Assembly: GCA_013331015.1 (NCBI GenBank)
Contig: DUHF01000033.1
Coordinates: forward strand, 1 to 5,432
From: Methanoregula sp.
Lineage (GTDB): Archaea > Halobacteriota > Methanomicrobia > Methanomicrobiales > Methanospirillaceae
Direction of reading: 5' to 3'
DNA length: 5,432 bases
The position numbers and the translations under genes are program-made. Below, piece after piece: positions 5,116 through 5,432 of this stretch (the stretch's first letter is position 1; the number at the start of each line of letters is the position of its first letter). The notes below the pieces were generated by a model that was given only the letters and a program-made list of their open reading frames with translations, was not told the DNA's origin and did no database searches.

Positions 5116-5432
5116 TCAGGCGTGTTTGCCGTTGATCTTGGCGATCGCTTCGACTGCCGCATGCCGGACATACTCGTCCTTGTCCTTTTTGAGTGCCTCA
5201 AGCGGCGCAAGCGCCCGCGTATCCCCGATGTTCCCGAGGGCATCCGCAGCGCCCCAGCGCACGTACCAGTCGGAATGCTTCAGCGACTGGATGAGCGTAT
5301 CAACCGGAGCCCCGCTCCCGATCTTGCCCAGCGCCCAGATGGACGGTACCTGGACAAACGAGTCCGACTCCTTGAGTGCCTTACCCAGGCACATGACCGC
5401 CCGTTTATCGCCGATCTTGCCCAGGGCATCGG
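5116..5432 (-). CDS. HEAT-repeat (PBS-lyase-like) protein, C-terminal part only
   Basis: The frame is open from the window edge to the TGA at 5116-5118 and shows 104 residues, so the gene begins outside the window. An internal ATG at 5394 would give 92 residues but falls in the middle of a repeat and is not the likely start. The visible part has about three units of roughly 31 residues, each starting with an ALGKIG or ALGNIG helix (DALGKIGDKRAV, ALGKIGSGAPVDTL, ALGNIGDTRALAPL, then a final AIAKING). Acidic/aromatic helix caps such as DSFVQ, DWYVR and DEYVR separate the helices. This is the pattern of short bi-helical HEAT repeats seen in PBS-lyase-like scaffold proteins, which mediate protein contacts. 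The specific partner is unknown. It converges with the response regulator; a functional link is not shown. Confidence 0.87.
   Translation of the reverse strand, partial: DALGKIGDKRAVMCLGKALKESDSFVQVPSIWALGKIGSGAPVDTLIQSLKHSDWYVRWGAADALGNIGDTRALAPLEALKKDKDEYVRHAAVEAIAKINGKHA

Noticed and set aside
5116..5394. HEAT-repeat protein starting at the ATG at 5394
   Set aside because: The same frame stays open to the window edge and continues the repeat pattern (DALGKIGDKRAV), so this ATG is internal.
5116..5432. Nucleotide repeats suggesting a tandem repeat array
   Set aside because: The recurring gcccag/ggcatc words are the DNA trace of the HEAT protein repeats in a coding frame, not a non-coding array.

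Overview
The window looks like a piece of a methanogenic archaeon's chromosome. The best guess is Methanomicrobiales, near Methanoregula; that placement is inferred from gene content and was not tested by a search. The clues are an archaeal multi-OB-fold RPA, a methanogen-type LL-diaminopimelate aminotransferase (DapL), a formate-dehydrogenase maturation homologue, and an adjacent DUF1890/DUF1894 pair, two families I know only from methanogens. Base composition is moderately GC-rich. TATA-like elements, oligo-T ends and frequent ATGA/GTGA overlaps also fit an archaeon. I see no mobile element, CRISPR array, tRNA or rRNA, and no gene-free stretch longer than about 150 bases.

Minus strand, 1-2523: a three-gene unit reading leftwards. 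dapL (lysine/diaminopimelate biosynthesis) overlaps by 4 bases a 72-codon hypothetical gene that starts with GTG. After a 14-base gap comes rpa (single-stranded-DNA-binding protein, GTG start), which runs off the left edge in its fourth OB fold. The small gene and rpa are probably translated from the dapL transcript.

Plus strand, 2646-4551: cutA and an fdhD-like gene overlap by 4 bases (ATGA). After an 87-base gap follow the DUF1890 and DUF1894 genes, which overlap by 13 bases. Oligo-T tracts after the DUF1894 gene look like the terminator. The 122-base region between dapL and cutA holds divergent promoters, with a perfect 10-base palindrome next to the dapL start codon.

Plus strand, 4696-5094: a stand-alone receiver-domain response regulator behind a strong, palindromic TATA element. 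Converging on it from the right edge is a HEAT-repeat protein on the minus strand, of which only the C-terminal 104 residues are visible. The stop codons of these two genes are 21 bases apart.

The window is mostly recognisable core and methanogen-specific genes, and I do not see a clear new multi-gene system. The points most worth a second look are the fdhD homologue whose CXXC motif is replaced by non-cysteine residues, the uncharacterised small gene wedged between dapL and rpa, and the tightly coupled DUF1890/DUF1894 pair of unknown function.
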